A stretch of 64,000 bases of DNA from Medicago truncatula (Eukaryota > Streptophyta > Magnoliopsida > Fabales > Fabaceae), in NCBI RefSeq assembly GCF_003473485.1, contig NC_053042.1, positions 51,981,762-52,045,761 of the forward strand. The letters run 5' to 3'. The first letter of the stretch is position 1. Each line of letters starts with the position of its first letter. Below the pieces are notes generated by a model. The model did not search any database, was not told where the DNA came from, and was given only the letters and a program-made list of their open reading frames with translations. The translations under genes and the position numbers were made by a program. Shown in pieces: positions 11,455 through 23,094 of this stretch.

Positions 11455-13376
11455 AGTAGCAGATGAAACCAAAAATTAGGCAGGAGTTGGGAGGCAGCCT
11501 GCAGTTGTGGAATGCTTTGAATTATGAACTGTCTTTACTTCAACTGACATGGAATTTTTGTCTATTCCCAAAGTCACAACTTGTCAAAATATAATAAGCT
11601 ATAGCATTATTTTAGATAGAGATTGATAATTGTTAGGAAGTGGGTCAAGTCAATACAAGAGATAGGAACCTCTGGATAGGTTAATAAGTTCATTGTATCA
11701 TGTAATACCATTTTTCAATAATATCCAGTTCTGATTGTTAGACCCCCCCCCCCCCCCCCCCCCCCATTTACTTGTTTTTAATTTTTTAATTCATCTGATT
11801 TCCATTGAAATAAAGCTGTGTTGCATTCTGGGTATTAAAGTTCAACTGTAACCGATCAACTATGTAAACAAATTTCAGACTTGATATTGAATCACCGTGT
11901 CAATAGACCTGGATTTTCTGTGATATGGAAAAACACACGGTCAAGGGGGCTTCAATCGGTGATTGAATATTGCACGACTCGTATTCCGACTTCACTAAAT
12001 TGGTTTTAAAATACATCTTAGAATATGAGTCGTCTTCTAATAGTTGAGATCTGCTATTGTCTGACTGTAAAGAATCCGAATGCAAACATAAGAGGGATAA
12101 CCTGGCAAGGGCATGTGCAAGTCTGGGATATGATATATTGTTGCTTGATTATGGTATATACAATTTTATGTATCTTAAAATTGTCACTCTGGGGCTAGTC
12201 TGCATGTTAAGCGTATCAGTCTTGTATATTTTTTGTTTACCATCAAAGTCCAACATGTTAGTGCTCCAGCAATGGTTGTGCTCCCCGCGAATGAATAAGA
12301 CATATCGGGATTTTGGGACCATTGTTGACTCATGTAGCCTCTTATAATGTCTACATTCCATGTTTGGTGGTTTCAAAAAGCTGCTGGTCACAACTGACAA
12401 CAGTAATCCTTTTTGAGACTAAACCAAGCTGTATTAACCATAACCAAGAGAGAAGATCCAACCAAGACAACTGAATAGCAGAGAATTGTGCAAACTTGTG
12501 TTCAACAAGCGTGTAGCAACCTTTGATAGACTAACATCTTCATTGTATAAAATCTTGACTGTACTGTACTGATCAGATTAACAAGAACTTGATTTCTCTT
12601 GGCTCGATTTTGAGTATGAATTTTATATACAGAAAATATTATCAAGTTAAATCAACCCAACTCGACTTAAATGAATTGAGATTCATGATGAGTTTCAAAA
12701 TTCAAAGGGACTAATAATACACGTTTCATTTATGATTAATAGTACCGATTCAATTTCATCAAATCAAATGATTGAACAATTTTGGATTGTTTTTCTTTAA
12801 CCTGAGAGCTACAATTTTATATGCTTAATGAAATTTTCTAATCCTAATTACTATATGCTATTGTTTCATTTGATACTTTCTCGATTAAGTTATTAAAAGG
12901 ATATTATGAGGATTTGAAAGGATGATATAATGCTTACTCGAGAAAAGGGCTCAAAGATTCCGCTCAACTTGGATAAGCATATGCAGATTTCCTCTCCTCT
13001 TTAGTAAGAAGGAAAAACTAATATCAAATAAAAAAACGAAGGAAATGCCTCTTGAAATTATGACTAAAAAATTTCTTCAGATAAATAAATATAAACTTCA
13101 ATGACAATAGCTCTAATAGAGCTTCTGCTGTTCAATGAACTGGTCCATTCATATAAGAAATAAACAATACAAAATGAGGAATATAACGTTAAAAATAAAA
13201 AAGTTTCAACCGAGGGTTTTGATTAGCAGTAGTAGTACTAGTATAGCCATGGTGTGAGATCAGAATTTTCGGCAGACACCCAAACGATTTGATTGTTTAC
13301 TGCAGCGCAGCTTCCAGATAAACTCTATAGACTTGTTAGTCCAGATAAACCGAGGGTCGTGACCTACCGACGATGA
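11455..13376. other. 3' flanks of two converging genes, with a 23-base C run
   Basis: Contains the ADA1-like 3' end, a homopolymer of 23 C at 11743-11765, then AT-rich spacer and the 3' untranslated region of the Mpv17-type gene. Open frames near 12057-12400 lack recognisable domains. The long C run is prone to polymerase and assembly error. Confidence 0.5.
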
Positions 13377-16300
13377 TCAACTAGCTGTCTCGGCTTTCTC
13401 TAGGCTTGCCATATAGGTCATATAAATGGTCCACAAGTACGAAAATGAATTGCTGACTAATGGCTGTGTCAAATAAACAGATGCAGAAAACCATCAGTAA
13501 ACAACCCGAGTTTCACAACACGAAAATAGAATGGAAATCCTTTTCCTATTTATAGTGGTACATGTCATGCATCATCCAAAATTTACAATCACATGGCATT
13601 CTGTAAGATGAGAAATGTAGGAAGAAATTAGCACATACCTGTAAATGGACAGGAGCGAATCTAAAAGTAATAAAATCACACATAGGCCAGTACATGACTC
13701 CATTTAACATCGTAGGAAGCAAATCACGCTTTAAACGTGCAACAATCTCTTTGCTGTTTTCACCTGGCAACCAAGAGAAACTGTTAAGCAAAATAGTAAA
13801 TGGCGGCGCAAAGGTTTTGTAGAACTTTGGCATTTTGTATTGCAATCTATACTAGCATGCATTAATTTGGAAGACAAACACAAACAACTTAAAGGATAAG
13901 CACACCTCCCCAGGGGCAAGTATAGAAAAAGGTAAGCAAAGGAAAACAATGTACAAAAGTAAATTGTGGAATATATTAAGCTGAGAAAATTGGACCATAC
14001 CTTGCAAACCTGCATTCAAGGAGAAGAAAATAACAGTCATGGCAGGTCCATAAATCCCCTGGCCCATGGCCATTTTCTTCAATGTAGAGAAAATATCCCT
14101 CCCTGGAAAAAGCTTTGACACAAAATTGAACCAGAAATGCAATGATGGTCCTAAAATGATCATCCCATATCCCGCCATGCGTAAAGTCCTTATAAAATCA
14201 AAAGATTTTGAAGATTGCCGCTCAATAGTCTGAAGGAAATATTAAATACCATTTGAGTATGAGAGAAACAGCAGAATGAGCATGAAATATGCAATATCAA
14301 ACCATGCAAAGCCACTTAATGAGACAAATGGTATGTAAATAAAAGACTCAAGAATTCGTCAAGTGAGTCTGCACAAGAACCTGAAACAATATATGCATTA
14401 GAAGAATTGAAGAGGGACTCGATTTTGAGGCTCCTAAAAAACACCACCTGTGTAAAATTTTGTTGAAAGGGTGTAGCAATGTATCCCATTCAAAATACAG
14501 GCACCTTCAAGATCTTGTGTTACTGGCATATCCAAAACAAAGAGCAACAACAACAACAACAACAGAAGAACTAGGAAGTAGGTGGGCGAAATAAATTGAT
14601 CTTATTGATTATGTAGCATCTTTTTATTTCATTCGCATCAGGATTTGTTTTTATCGATTGAAATAATTATTAAATGATATTAATGTCAAAGCAAAGCTCA
14701 TTCCGTTTGAGCTTATTTTCCTACTTATAAGCTCAGGATTAGTTTTTGTGATTGTAGTATCTTAGAGAATTTAAGTTGGCTCTAACCCAACCATACGAAA
14801 CTGACTTATAAGGTGAGGGAAGTCTCCCAATAATAAACATTTTTCAGGCCATATCTCATCCAATGTGGGACTCTAAACATCCCACTCATGCGCAGACATC
14901 TGAAACGTGACCAGGGTGGCCCAGTAGCGAGTGGTTCAACGGATCTTGGATAGACACTGATAAACTCTTAAGAGTTTGGGTTGAGCCTAACTCATTTGTA
15001 CAAAATCGACTTGTAAGGCGAGGGATGCCTCCGATTTAAAAACACTAATTTAGGTCATATCACATCTTATATGTCACTCTCAACATAGTAGACCAAGGCT
15101 AAAGCTAGAGCAAACGTTGAAAATCAACAACATTTTGGCATGAATGGGAACGATATCTTAGTACTATAAACTAAAGAGACAACAAATTAACAATCAAGGG
15201 TCTATCTATCAGAAGTAAACAGCAGCCAAGGATTATCCAATTCTAGTATTGTCCATATATTGAAAAAAGTTGCACGGAGGAAGACCAATAATCACCTATG
15301 CCTCAAAAAGAATATCAGCAAGACACTGTACTTTATAAACTGCATCTATGAATTGAATCTTGAATTTCAAAGAAATCATTTATTCCAGGATAAATTTCAA
15401 ACAATGAATTAAATTTTTAAACCAATTTTTCTTTATCAAAAACATGATAAAACTACATTTATTTGTATTGCTAAATATTAGTATGCATGCAAAACACTCC
15501 TTGGACAAAGTGACCAACCCAACCAAGCATACAAGCATGGTTGTCAAACTCACAAGTTTCTTCTATGTAGGAAATCAAGTTGAATATATTTAACTGATTT
15601 CTTAACAAACTCACATGGACTAGTTTAAACTCCCTCAAAATCACGAGAGCGAGTCTGATGAAAATGTAAAATCAAGACCAAAAACAAGCAAAAAGAAGGC
15701 ATTTGACCACAGGGCTTCCACATCCCTGTTTACCCACAATGCTTCAAGCCGCTCTTGCTGTGGTAGCCTCCTATCCTACCATGTATAAACAAACAAAACA
15801 ACCTCTCTATTGCTCACTCCTTTCCGCAATCCTCCAGCTTCCATTCACTCACAATGCTTTCAAAAGCTGCCCTTACTGTTGTAGCTTCCCATCCTACCAA
15901 CAAAGAACCACACCATTGTTCACTCCCTTCGGCAATCCTCCAGTCAACACTGAAAGGCCAAAGATCCAGTTTACTCACGAAGCCCTGCTGCACAAACTTG
16001 TTCATACACTGCTGCACTGGATGATCTTGTCCCTCCCAACATTTTTATTCATTGACAGCACAAACCTGGCCCTGTTAGATGCTTGCCCTCTACTGTGTTA
16101 ATAAGGGACTGTCTTCTTTGTGCGAAAAGAACCATTCCATCTCTGTTTCTGATCTTTTTTATTTGTCTATGTGCAACAGTGTATGTTTTATGCAGTATAC
16201 CTTTGAATTTTACAAATATTTGTAGCTCATTTTAATTTTTTCCACATTATGAACTTTTGTTTTGGTAATTTTGTGTAAGACCTGTGCAATGACACTTTAT

Positions 16301-17742
16301 TATTATGATTTGCTTTATAAGTGAGTTGGAATGATGAAGATTTGGTGTTAATTTCGATACCATTTATAGTTTTTATTAATGATATTATTATATTTTGTAA
16401 ATTCGTGTATAGTTTTTTATTATTATTTTTATATTTGGTAAACTCATACACAAGGTTGTCAAAATCGCGATCTTACAATATTATAGTCTTTAATGACTTC
16501 GGCGATCCCGATCACGGTTAAAATCACAATTTAGCAGGATCACATGGGATTGTAGATCTTACTCGTGAAATTGGTGGGATTGTTTGCGAACATCAACCAG
16601 GTTCATGGGTTGGACGCCACGACACCGTTGACAACAACATTTTTCTGTGTTAAAATGTGGCTGTTCTTTTGACAGAGTTTGGGTTCTCGGACGTCTGTTA
16701 TGGAAGCTTCCCTCGGCCGTGTTTTTCTCCTTGTGTATGATTTTCTCGTTGATTTCAAATTTATGTTTATTTAAGTTATTCCAATTTAAATGGTTTTCCT
16801 TACTTATGCTATTTTACGTGTTTTACAATATCTTACATTTACGATCTTGACGCTGACGCCCTTTTCTAATTCTAACTAAAATTTTAATTTTAACTACCTA
16901 GCTCTAACGGATCTATATGTTATGTTTGATATTTTAATTGTCAGTTTGGTTCTGCTTTCGATTTCGTAAGCTCACGTCCAACTAGCCTTTTGACTGTGGT
17001 TTGTAGAAGCAACAAAATCAAAGCTTATGTGTCAATTCTAACTAAAAATTTATTACTTGTTTTCTCCCATTCCATTCCATTTTCCATAATTGATGATGCT
17101 GCTAGTAAACACCAGAAGATTACAACCTTCATTCTACACCCTAGAATCATTCCATCTGAAAAACCAGTAATCCTCTAAAACTAGACAAGGCAAAGCTAGA
17201 AATAAACTATCCTATTACTCAACAACATTAGACAAAGCACCGTTAAAACATGTTAAATCCTAAACTTTTTAGAAGAAACATAAGACAACCAAGTGAACAA
17301 TTGTAACAAACATCAACTAAAAAAGTTCCTTTTGAACCCAAATCAATGAATGCAGACAAGAAAAACATGAAAACAAAAATAGATGAAACCTTAAAAAGGG
17401 TACCTGAGAGGATAAATCAGCAGCAGTATAAATGAGTGCAGAGGTAACACTTTTAGTGAGAATAGGGCGTGATTTTATCATCCCCAAATACCAACCAACA
17501 AAACCAACCTTAGGAATAGATGCAGTTGATGATGAAGAAGAAGAAGAAGAAGAAAACGATGATGGAGAAATTTCACACTGTCTGGTTTTTTTGGTGAAGA
17601 AATTATTAGGTAATCGAAAGTAAGGTTTTGAATAGTGTTTGTTAGAATGAAGTTTGATTTGATTAATGGAATGGTTAGTGAACATTTGCATGGTCATGAA
17701 ATGAGAAACCTTAGAACGGTTCCTCAGAATAGCGCTGTTCAT
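13377..17742 (-). CDS. Mpv17/PMP22 family membrane protein, 4 exons
   Basis: Four-helix integral membrane protein of the Mpv17/PMP22 family, which acts in inner mitochondrial or peroxisomal membranes. Exons are 17742-17404, 14229-14001, 13763-13639 and 13463-13377: 780 nt and 259 residues, with all phases consistent. The first 75 residues form a Ser-rich, basic, poorly conserved leader that looks like a mitochondrial transit peptide. The family core starts at WYLGMIKSRPILTKSVTSAL and continues with TAADLSSQ, RTLRMAGYG, GPSLHFWFNF, the block NGVMYWPMCDFITFRFAPVH and, across the last splice, HLQPLVSNSFSYLWTIYMTYMAS. The first intron is 3.17 kb and contains repeats. Closest Arabidopsis resemblance is to the organellar Mpv17 group with a long leader. 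Localisation is inferred from composition only. Confidence 0.9.
14774..15080. repeat. two diverged copies of a legume-type repeat in an Mpv17 intron
   Basis: Copy one (about 14774-14887) and copy two (about 14979-15080) share the order CTAACCCAAC/CCTAACTCAT, GACTTATAAGGTGAGG/GACTTGTAAGGCGAGG, AGGCCATATC/AGGTCATATC and a GTGGGACTC-like end. They are direct repeats, probably transposon debris. Confidence 0.55.
15735..15955. repeat. about 115-bp imperfect tandem repeat in the Mpv17 intron
   Basis: Starting at CACAATGCTT (15735 and 15850), two neighbouring units share CTTGCTGTGGTAGC/CTTACTGTTGTAGC, CATCCTACCA-like and CGCAATCCTCCAG/GGCAATCCTCCAG blocks in the same order. The 132-residue open frame across it is likely accidental, since it follows the repeat and resembles no family I know. 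Confidence 0.6.
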
Positions 17743-18392
17743 GTTTGCTCAGGGTTTTGGGGGGTTTTTGCATCCAGAGACAGAATAAATATGAAATGTG
17801 TCAGTTCCGAATTCGTGGGAAATGGTGGTGGTGCAAATAGCAAAAGTTCATTTATTCATGTGGAACAGAACAGAAAGGGTTAGTTTGTGATTGCGGCTTT
17901 AAACTCCCACTCGCTTCTTCAACCTCACTCACGCTTTTCTTTTTCTGCCACGTCATTAGTGAGTCACCTGCTAATTTTTTAAATTCATGTAGTGAATGTC
18001 CAACATTTAGGTCTATTAATTTCACAAGTTGGTAGTAATTGTGTCCCACAAATTCAAACATAAAAATACTTATGTTCGTAATTTTTTCATTCAACTAACT
18101 CAATTGAATGAATGTTAAAGAAAAAGTTACGCTGGTGGATCGAAAAAAAAAAAAAAGTTATGCTAAACTCAACTTCACTTCACTATGTTCGATCAATCTA
18201 ACTATTCCTACATAAATTAGTAAATAACAAAAGTGTTAGAATGTTGCCGCGAGTATAGTTTAGTTGACAGAGAAATGCATTATTATATACAGATATATAC
18301 AGTGATTGAGATTCGAACCTCGAACATTCCACTTAAAAAAATGGTGAATTCTAACCACTGTACAACATGATTCAAAAAGTGCTAGAATGATA
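17743..18392. other. Mpv17 promoter region and a possible minus-strand SINE relic
   Basis: Upstream region of the Mpv17-type gene. Near 18250-18365, read on the minus strand, TGGTTAGAATTC (A-box-like) is followed by GAGGTTCGAATCTC (B-box-like) about 45 bases on, which suggests a decayed tRNA-derived SINE. No poly(A) or target duplication was established. Confidence 0.35.
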
Positions 18393-18649
18393 CTCCCTCA
18401 GTCCCGCAATAGATGACCATTTGAAAATGTGCAATTTTGGCTTAACTTATTTTGATCGTATTTTTCTACTAATATACAAAGATAAATAATATTATATAAG
18501 GTGTCGTTAGATTCGTCTCGATCAGTATTTTTAATATATCAAATTTTCATAATTTTTTCTAATATATTATTCAAAATATTTAAGCTCAAAATTATGCATT
18601 GACATGCATAATAAGGTAAACTGTGTTAAGTATTATGGGACGGAAGGAG
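18393..18649. mobile_element. Stowaway-type MITE
   Basis: 257 bp with terminal repeats CTCCCTCAGTCCCGCAA and, read backwards from the right end, CTCCTTCCGTCCCATAA. Flanked by TA on both sides (18391-18392 and 18650-18651). No coding capacity. This is the standard Tc1/mariner-derived Stowaway layout. Confidence 0.85.
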
Positions 18650-18974
18650 TAATTACTGAATCCGATAATTAGCATTTTTCTTTCGACATGTTAATGATGA
18701 CGCATTTTTTCTCGATATATTAATGATGACATAATTGTCACTTTTATTTAATTTAAAATAAAAAAAGGGGTCTAGCTCTAGCAGTCGTTTTGTGCAACGT
18801 ATCATGCATGTCTTTCTCTTGGTGCCACGTGTGTGTTCAACCTAACATGCTGGCAAAAACAATGTCGACTGCGCCCAGATGGAGTCGCCAAACTGGAAAT
18901 TAGATTTTCTTGCAAATTGCTGCAATAAAGCATGTGCGCGTACAAAACGTTAATAATTCATTGGTTACGTGAAT

Positions 18975-19636
18975 TAGGCATGGCAACAGAACCCGTACCC
19001 ATGGGTACCCACCCGAACCCGTCCCGATTTTGACGGGGAAAATCCGCTTTGATTGGATTTGGGTTTGGATTTGGGTTTTCCCCGATTTTAAAGGATGGGG
19101 GTGGGGCGGGTAATGGGGAAACATGTACCCACCCCGAACCCGTCCTCGAACCCACCCCGATTTCAATGAACAATAATTTTTATCTACTTGTGTTAGCAAT
19201 TTCAATGAACAATGATGTAGTTTTGGAATATTGGTTTGGTTATGTGGTTGTTTTGATGGTAGTTTGGAATACTCTTATCTACTAGTACTATATTATTTGG
19301 TTTTGATAAATTTGATATTGGTTTTGATAATTTGGATTACGAGTTATATGGTCGCTACATTACTTTATTTGAAATAATTTTATTGTATGTTCAGATGAAT
19401 TTTGGGTTCATAATATATGTTCTAGTTTTGGTCAAGGGATTATATTTATTAAAAATCTGAATCCACTGCGGGTATGGGGGCGGGGCGGGGATACCCGAAC
19501 CCATTTGGGATGGGGTTTGGGTTCAATTATTCATCCCCGTCGGGGTACGGGGCGGGGAACGGGGTTTTATCAGGGAATTGGGTTTGGGGATGGGGTAGGT
19601 AAAAACCGTCCCCGCTCCGCCCCAGTGCCATGCCTA
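18975..19636. mobile_element. non-autonomous hAT element with perfect 8-bp duplication
   Basis: 662 bp with ends TAGGCATGGCAACAG and, reversed, TAGGCATGGCACTGG. The duplication ACGTGAAT is identical at 18967-18974 and 19637-19644. GC-rich subterminal arrays of GGGTACCC, CGGGGCGGGG and ACCCGAACCC types flank an AT-rich middle. The open frames inside are products of this low-complexity sequence. Confidence 0.85.
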
Positions 19637-19667
19637 ACGTGAATTGATATTTTAATTAATAAAAAAA

Positions 19668-20075
19668 AGGAAATTTTTACGGTACACCTCACAAATTGAG
19701 GTGTATCGATACTCTTATTCTATAAATTTATAAATTAACTACCATTTCATAAAATAAAAAACTATTTGATAATATTTATATTTTAGAAAACATAGTTTCA
19801 TAGGGAAAAAAACATCATTTCATTGTTTATAAGAATTATATTAAATTTTTAACAATTTCTCATAAAAAATAATCAATATTCTTTGTTATGAGTAATAAAA
19901 ATGCAAAAAAAGTAAATTTTATTTCGTCGAAGCTTTTGATAAATAAGATTGAATTATTATAATTGTCAATGATAGAAAATAATTATTTTTCTTAAAAAAA
20001 AAACTTATTTTATTAATAATTTAACGATTTTGTTTACCGGTACACTCAAATTTTTGGATGTACCATATAATTACT
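19668..20075. mobile_element. MITE family GGTACACCTCA, copy 1
   Basis: Ends ACGGTACACCTCACAAATT and, reversed, ATGGTACATCCAAAAATTT make an imperfect terminal repeat around an AT-rich middle. The middle is clearly homologous to 61290-61550, a second copy in the same orientation. No coding capacity and no clear target duplication. Confidence 0.6.
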
Positions 20076-20532
20076 ATCAATGTCCCTTTGAGCCAACATG
20101 TGCTGCATGTTGTTTTATCATATTTATTGGGTGCAAAATTGCTTAAGAAAAGAGGGGTGCAAAATTGCACAATTAGCAAAAGATAATGGGAAAAAGTACA
20201 ATTAAGCCTTAAAAAAATATTTTAAAAACTATTTAAAAATTTCGAAATAGTTTTAGGTAAGGGTGGGCATGGTTCGGTTAACCATATTAACCGAACCGAA
20301 CCGAAGTGTTGAATGTTTCGTAATAACCGAACTAAAGTTATAGTTTGGTTAACCGTTTCGTAACTTACTAACCGAACCGAACCAAAATTTATATTTTAAA
20401 GCATTGTCCTGCAGGGAAAAAAATTTAAAAACTGTAATTCTCAAATGCTTACATTAATGTCAGAACATTTGGCACAGACTTTTTTTTAGTAACATTTGGC
20501 ACAGACTTGAAATGATCATGAATTAGAATCCA

Positions 20533-20679
20533 GAAGTCCTAGCTCAACTGGCAAAATGCCGAAATTGTTAGGCCGGATGTCATGACCGGGGTTCGAACCC
20601 CGGTACCTCCACTTGTGTGTGTGAATTTATAATGGCTTTACCATTTTGTCTATCTACCAAAAAAAAAAAAAAAAAAAAA
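20533..20679 (+). mobile_element. tRNA-derived SINE, copy 2 (nested)
   Basis: Same family as the copy at 8653. A-box TAGCTCAACTGG, B-box GGTTCGAACCCC near 20589, tail with TGTGTGTGAATTTATAATGGC, and a poly(A) of about 20. The B-box is closer to the tRNA consensus than in copy 1 and the tail is longer, which suggests a more recent insertion. Confidence 0.82.
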
Positions 20680-21062
20680 TCAGGGTCATACATGTCATCA
20701 CATTAAATTTTGAGACAAACACTACTATGAATCTATGATCCCATGCCTTCCTACATTATTTTCTTTACTACTATAGACATCAATATCATCTTAACTCATT
20801 GTTTTGGATTCATTAAGTCAAGGTTTCCTTTTAAGAAAAAAAATTGTGTATATGGAAATCTGTCCGGTATTTAATTTTAATTTTTATCATTATTTATAAA
20901 AGATTAGTTGTACATAGTTAGCTACCTTTCCTTGCTCTAAGATGCTGGATTTTGATGTCACTAGATGATTTAGATAAACCTTCAACTTCAAGTAAATACA
21001 AAAATACTGATAGAATTTCAGAAGGTAATGTTTATTTAAATAGGTAAGAATATAAGGATATG

Positions 21063-21255
21063 TTTTAGGAGTCATCTTGTATTAATTGTACTAACTACTA
21101 ACTAGTACTTCACTAAGAATGACACAATAATGCAGAGCCGAATTGGTCCATAATTAATCGAGATTTGTCATTCTTCCTTCCTATAATAGTATGCAGAGCC
21201 AAATTGGTCCATAATATAAGGATTCTTATGTTTTAGGAGTCATCTTGTATTAATC
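21063..21255. repeat. local duplicated segments inside the hAT element
   Basis: TTTAGGAGTCATCTTGTATT occurs near 21066 and again near 21233. ATGCAGAGCC(G/A)AATTGGTCC occurs near 21130 and 21190. The interleaved order suggests two rounds of local duplication. Confidence 0.7.
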
Positions 21256-21594
21256 ATGAAATTAAACTTTTAGTACCTATAATAGTATGGATTTGACATT
21301 AAAGTAGTGGTATTCAGTAAACTATAGTTTCATCCTATCAAAGTCTGTCTGCAATATGTTCTGGTGCTATAAGTAGCTGACATGTCAAGCTGATCCAAAC
21401 AACCGTATTTGATATGATTACATTTGAGAGAGAAAACAATTGTAGATATGATTAATTGAGATCTGATGGTTCGGTTCAGTTAATGAACTGTTTTTAAAAT
21501 AACTGTTCGATTTAATAATCAATGTAATGGTTCAGTTAATTTTAGTTTGGTTCGATTCGGTTTTTGGATATTTTTGGCCATCCCTAGTTTTAGG

Positions 21595-23094
21595 ACATAC
21601 AAAATAATGAAACTTTTACCAATTTTGTAATAGCGTGGAAAATATATTTGAGCTTGAAAATAGACCAAGTTTTCTTATAGCATAAGATATCTCAAGCTTA
21701 GAATGAGTCAAAGTCAAGTATAGAAGCTTCCAACTCGTGTCCAAATGATTGTTTAGTTAGAGTTAATCCAACATCTTAAAGTAGGTCTAATGAAGATTCC
21801 TTTTACATAGAGAAAGTTCATCATGACTCTTGCCACTTCAAAACCTGGGAAGTATTTTTGGTCTCTCCTTCACAATCCAAAATTGGTACTGATATTTTGT
21901 CGGACGGCAACATTCAACCATTCACCCATGTTTCATGTGTAACCTACCTATTAGTCTAAGTATTAATCTCACAAACGGTCAAGATTGAAAGTTCACATTA
22001 TTTAAAAATCTATGCTTCTATACATCATCAAGATACCTTTTAACTAAGGACACAAGACCCATAAAGACAAAATATCAAAATAGTACTGCAAAGGATTTGA
22101 GGGTCGGAACATTATATTATCAGTCGCAGTGTCATCAAACACATCATTTTGCCTTTTGCAACAAAAATAGAAGTAGCATCAAACATCAACAATTGTAGTG
22201 CCCACTGAACATTTGGACTCCAAATTTCAAATGTTGATCCCAACGGGACTACATGCATCAATCTAAGAATTTGGCTCCTCCTTGCATTCACACATTTGAT
22301 ACATTTGTGCCGTTTGTTGGACCGTCCAAAACAATGCATATTTTAAATATTATAATTTTAAATACCGAGTATTAATCTAAACTATTTGATCTTGATTAAA
22401 AGATTGCATATATCTCGTATGAGTGAATGTGGGATTCCCATGATTCCTACTTTAAATTAAGTTCGTAGGAGACAAACTCACACGATTGCAACATATTCAA
22501 CAATCATTAAGGATTTTTTATAACATGAACCAAAAGACCATAAAAACATGGTCAAAAGCCCAGCTAGCGCAACAACAATATGGGTACATACACATTTGTG
22601 TTCCTTAATCATTTGGTACAAGGTTCGATCTTTAATCATTGGTGGGTGCATATGGAAAAACATATACGTTGAGAGATGTCGACCTATTAAATGGATTTTA
22701 ATTGCTCAATCTACCGTTCTACGAAACAAAAAATGCCGAGCGCAACAATCATATATTATTGAGATTACCTTGCCATATACACCTTGGAATGAACACTAGC
22801 TGAATTTTTAAACTAAGTTTTACATGCTACTTGCAACAGCAAGATATAAATACTCATCATACATACGATTGATTTTTTTTTCACCATTCTTAAAATCACT
22901 TCCTTTTAGAAAGAAAAAAAACAAGAAAAACATATATTGCAACTTACTCTCTCAGATTTTTATTTTCATAATCGATATAGTAAACATAGTGATGAAATAG
23001 TGGATATAAAACCACTATTTCTAATTCTCCTTCATAGGTAAACTAAGTTGCTTCATTGCTGTCTGTTAAGATGATGAGCAAATTCTTTCTTTCT
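21595..23094. other. AT-rich intergenic sequence
   Basis: No gene or mobile element recognised. The open frames 22112-22339 and 22478-22799 lie on both strands and carry no known motif. The right end will contain the 3' untranslated region of the LRR gene. Confidence 0.45.

Larger units (their letters stand above)
20258..21586. mobile_element. non-autonomous hAT-type element with nested SINE
   Basis: Left end TAAGGGTGGGCATGGTTCGG and right end, reversed, TAGGGATGGCCAAAAATATCC. The 8-bp duplication GTTTTAGG is identical at 20250-20257 and 21587-21594. Both subterminal regions carry repeated GGTTCGGTTA/CCGAACCGAA words. A SINE sits inside at 20533-20679, so the hAT insertion is the older event. 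No transposase frame is visible. Confidence 0.75.

Noticed and set aside
18900-19285. Gly- and Pro-rich open frames on both strands
   Set aside because: They come from the GC-rich subterminal repeats of a non-autonomous hAT element.
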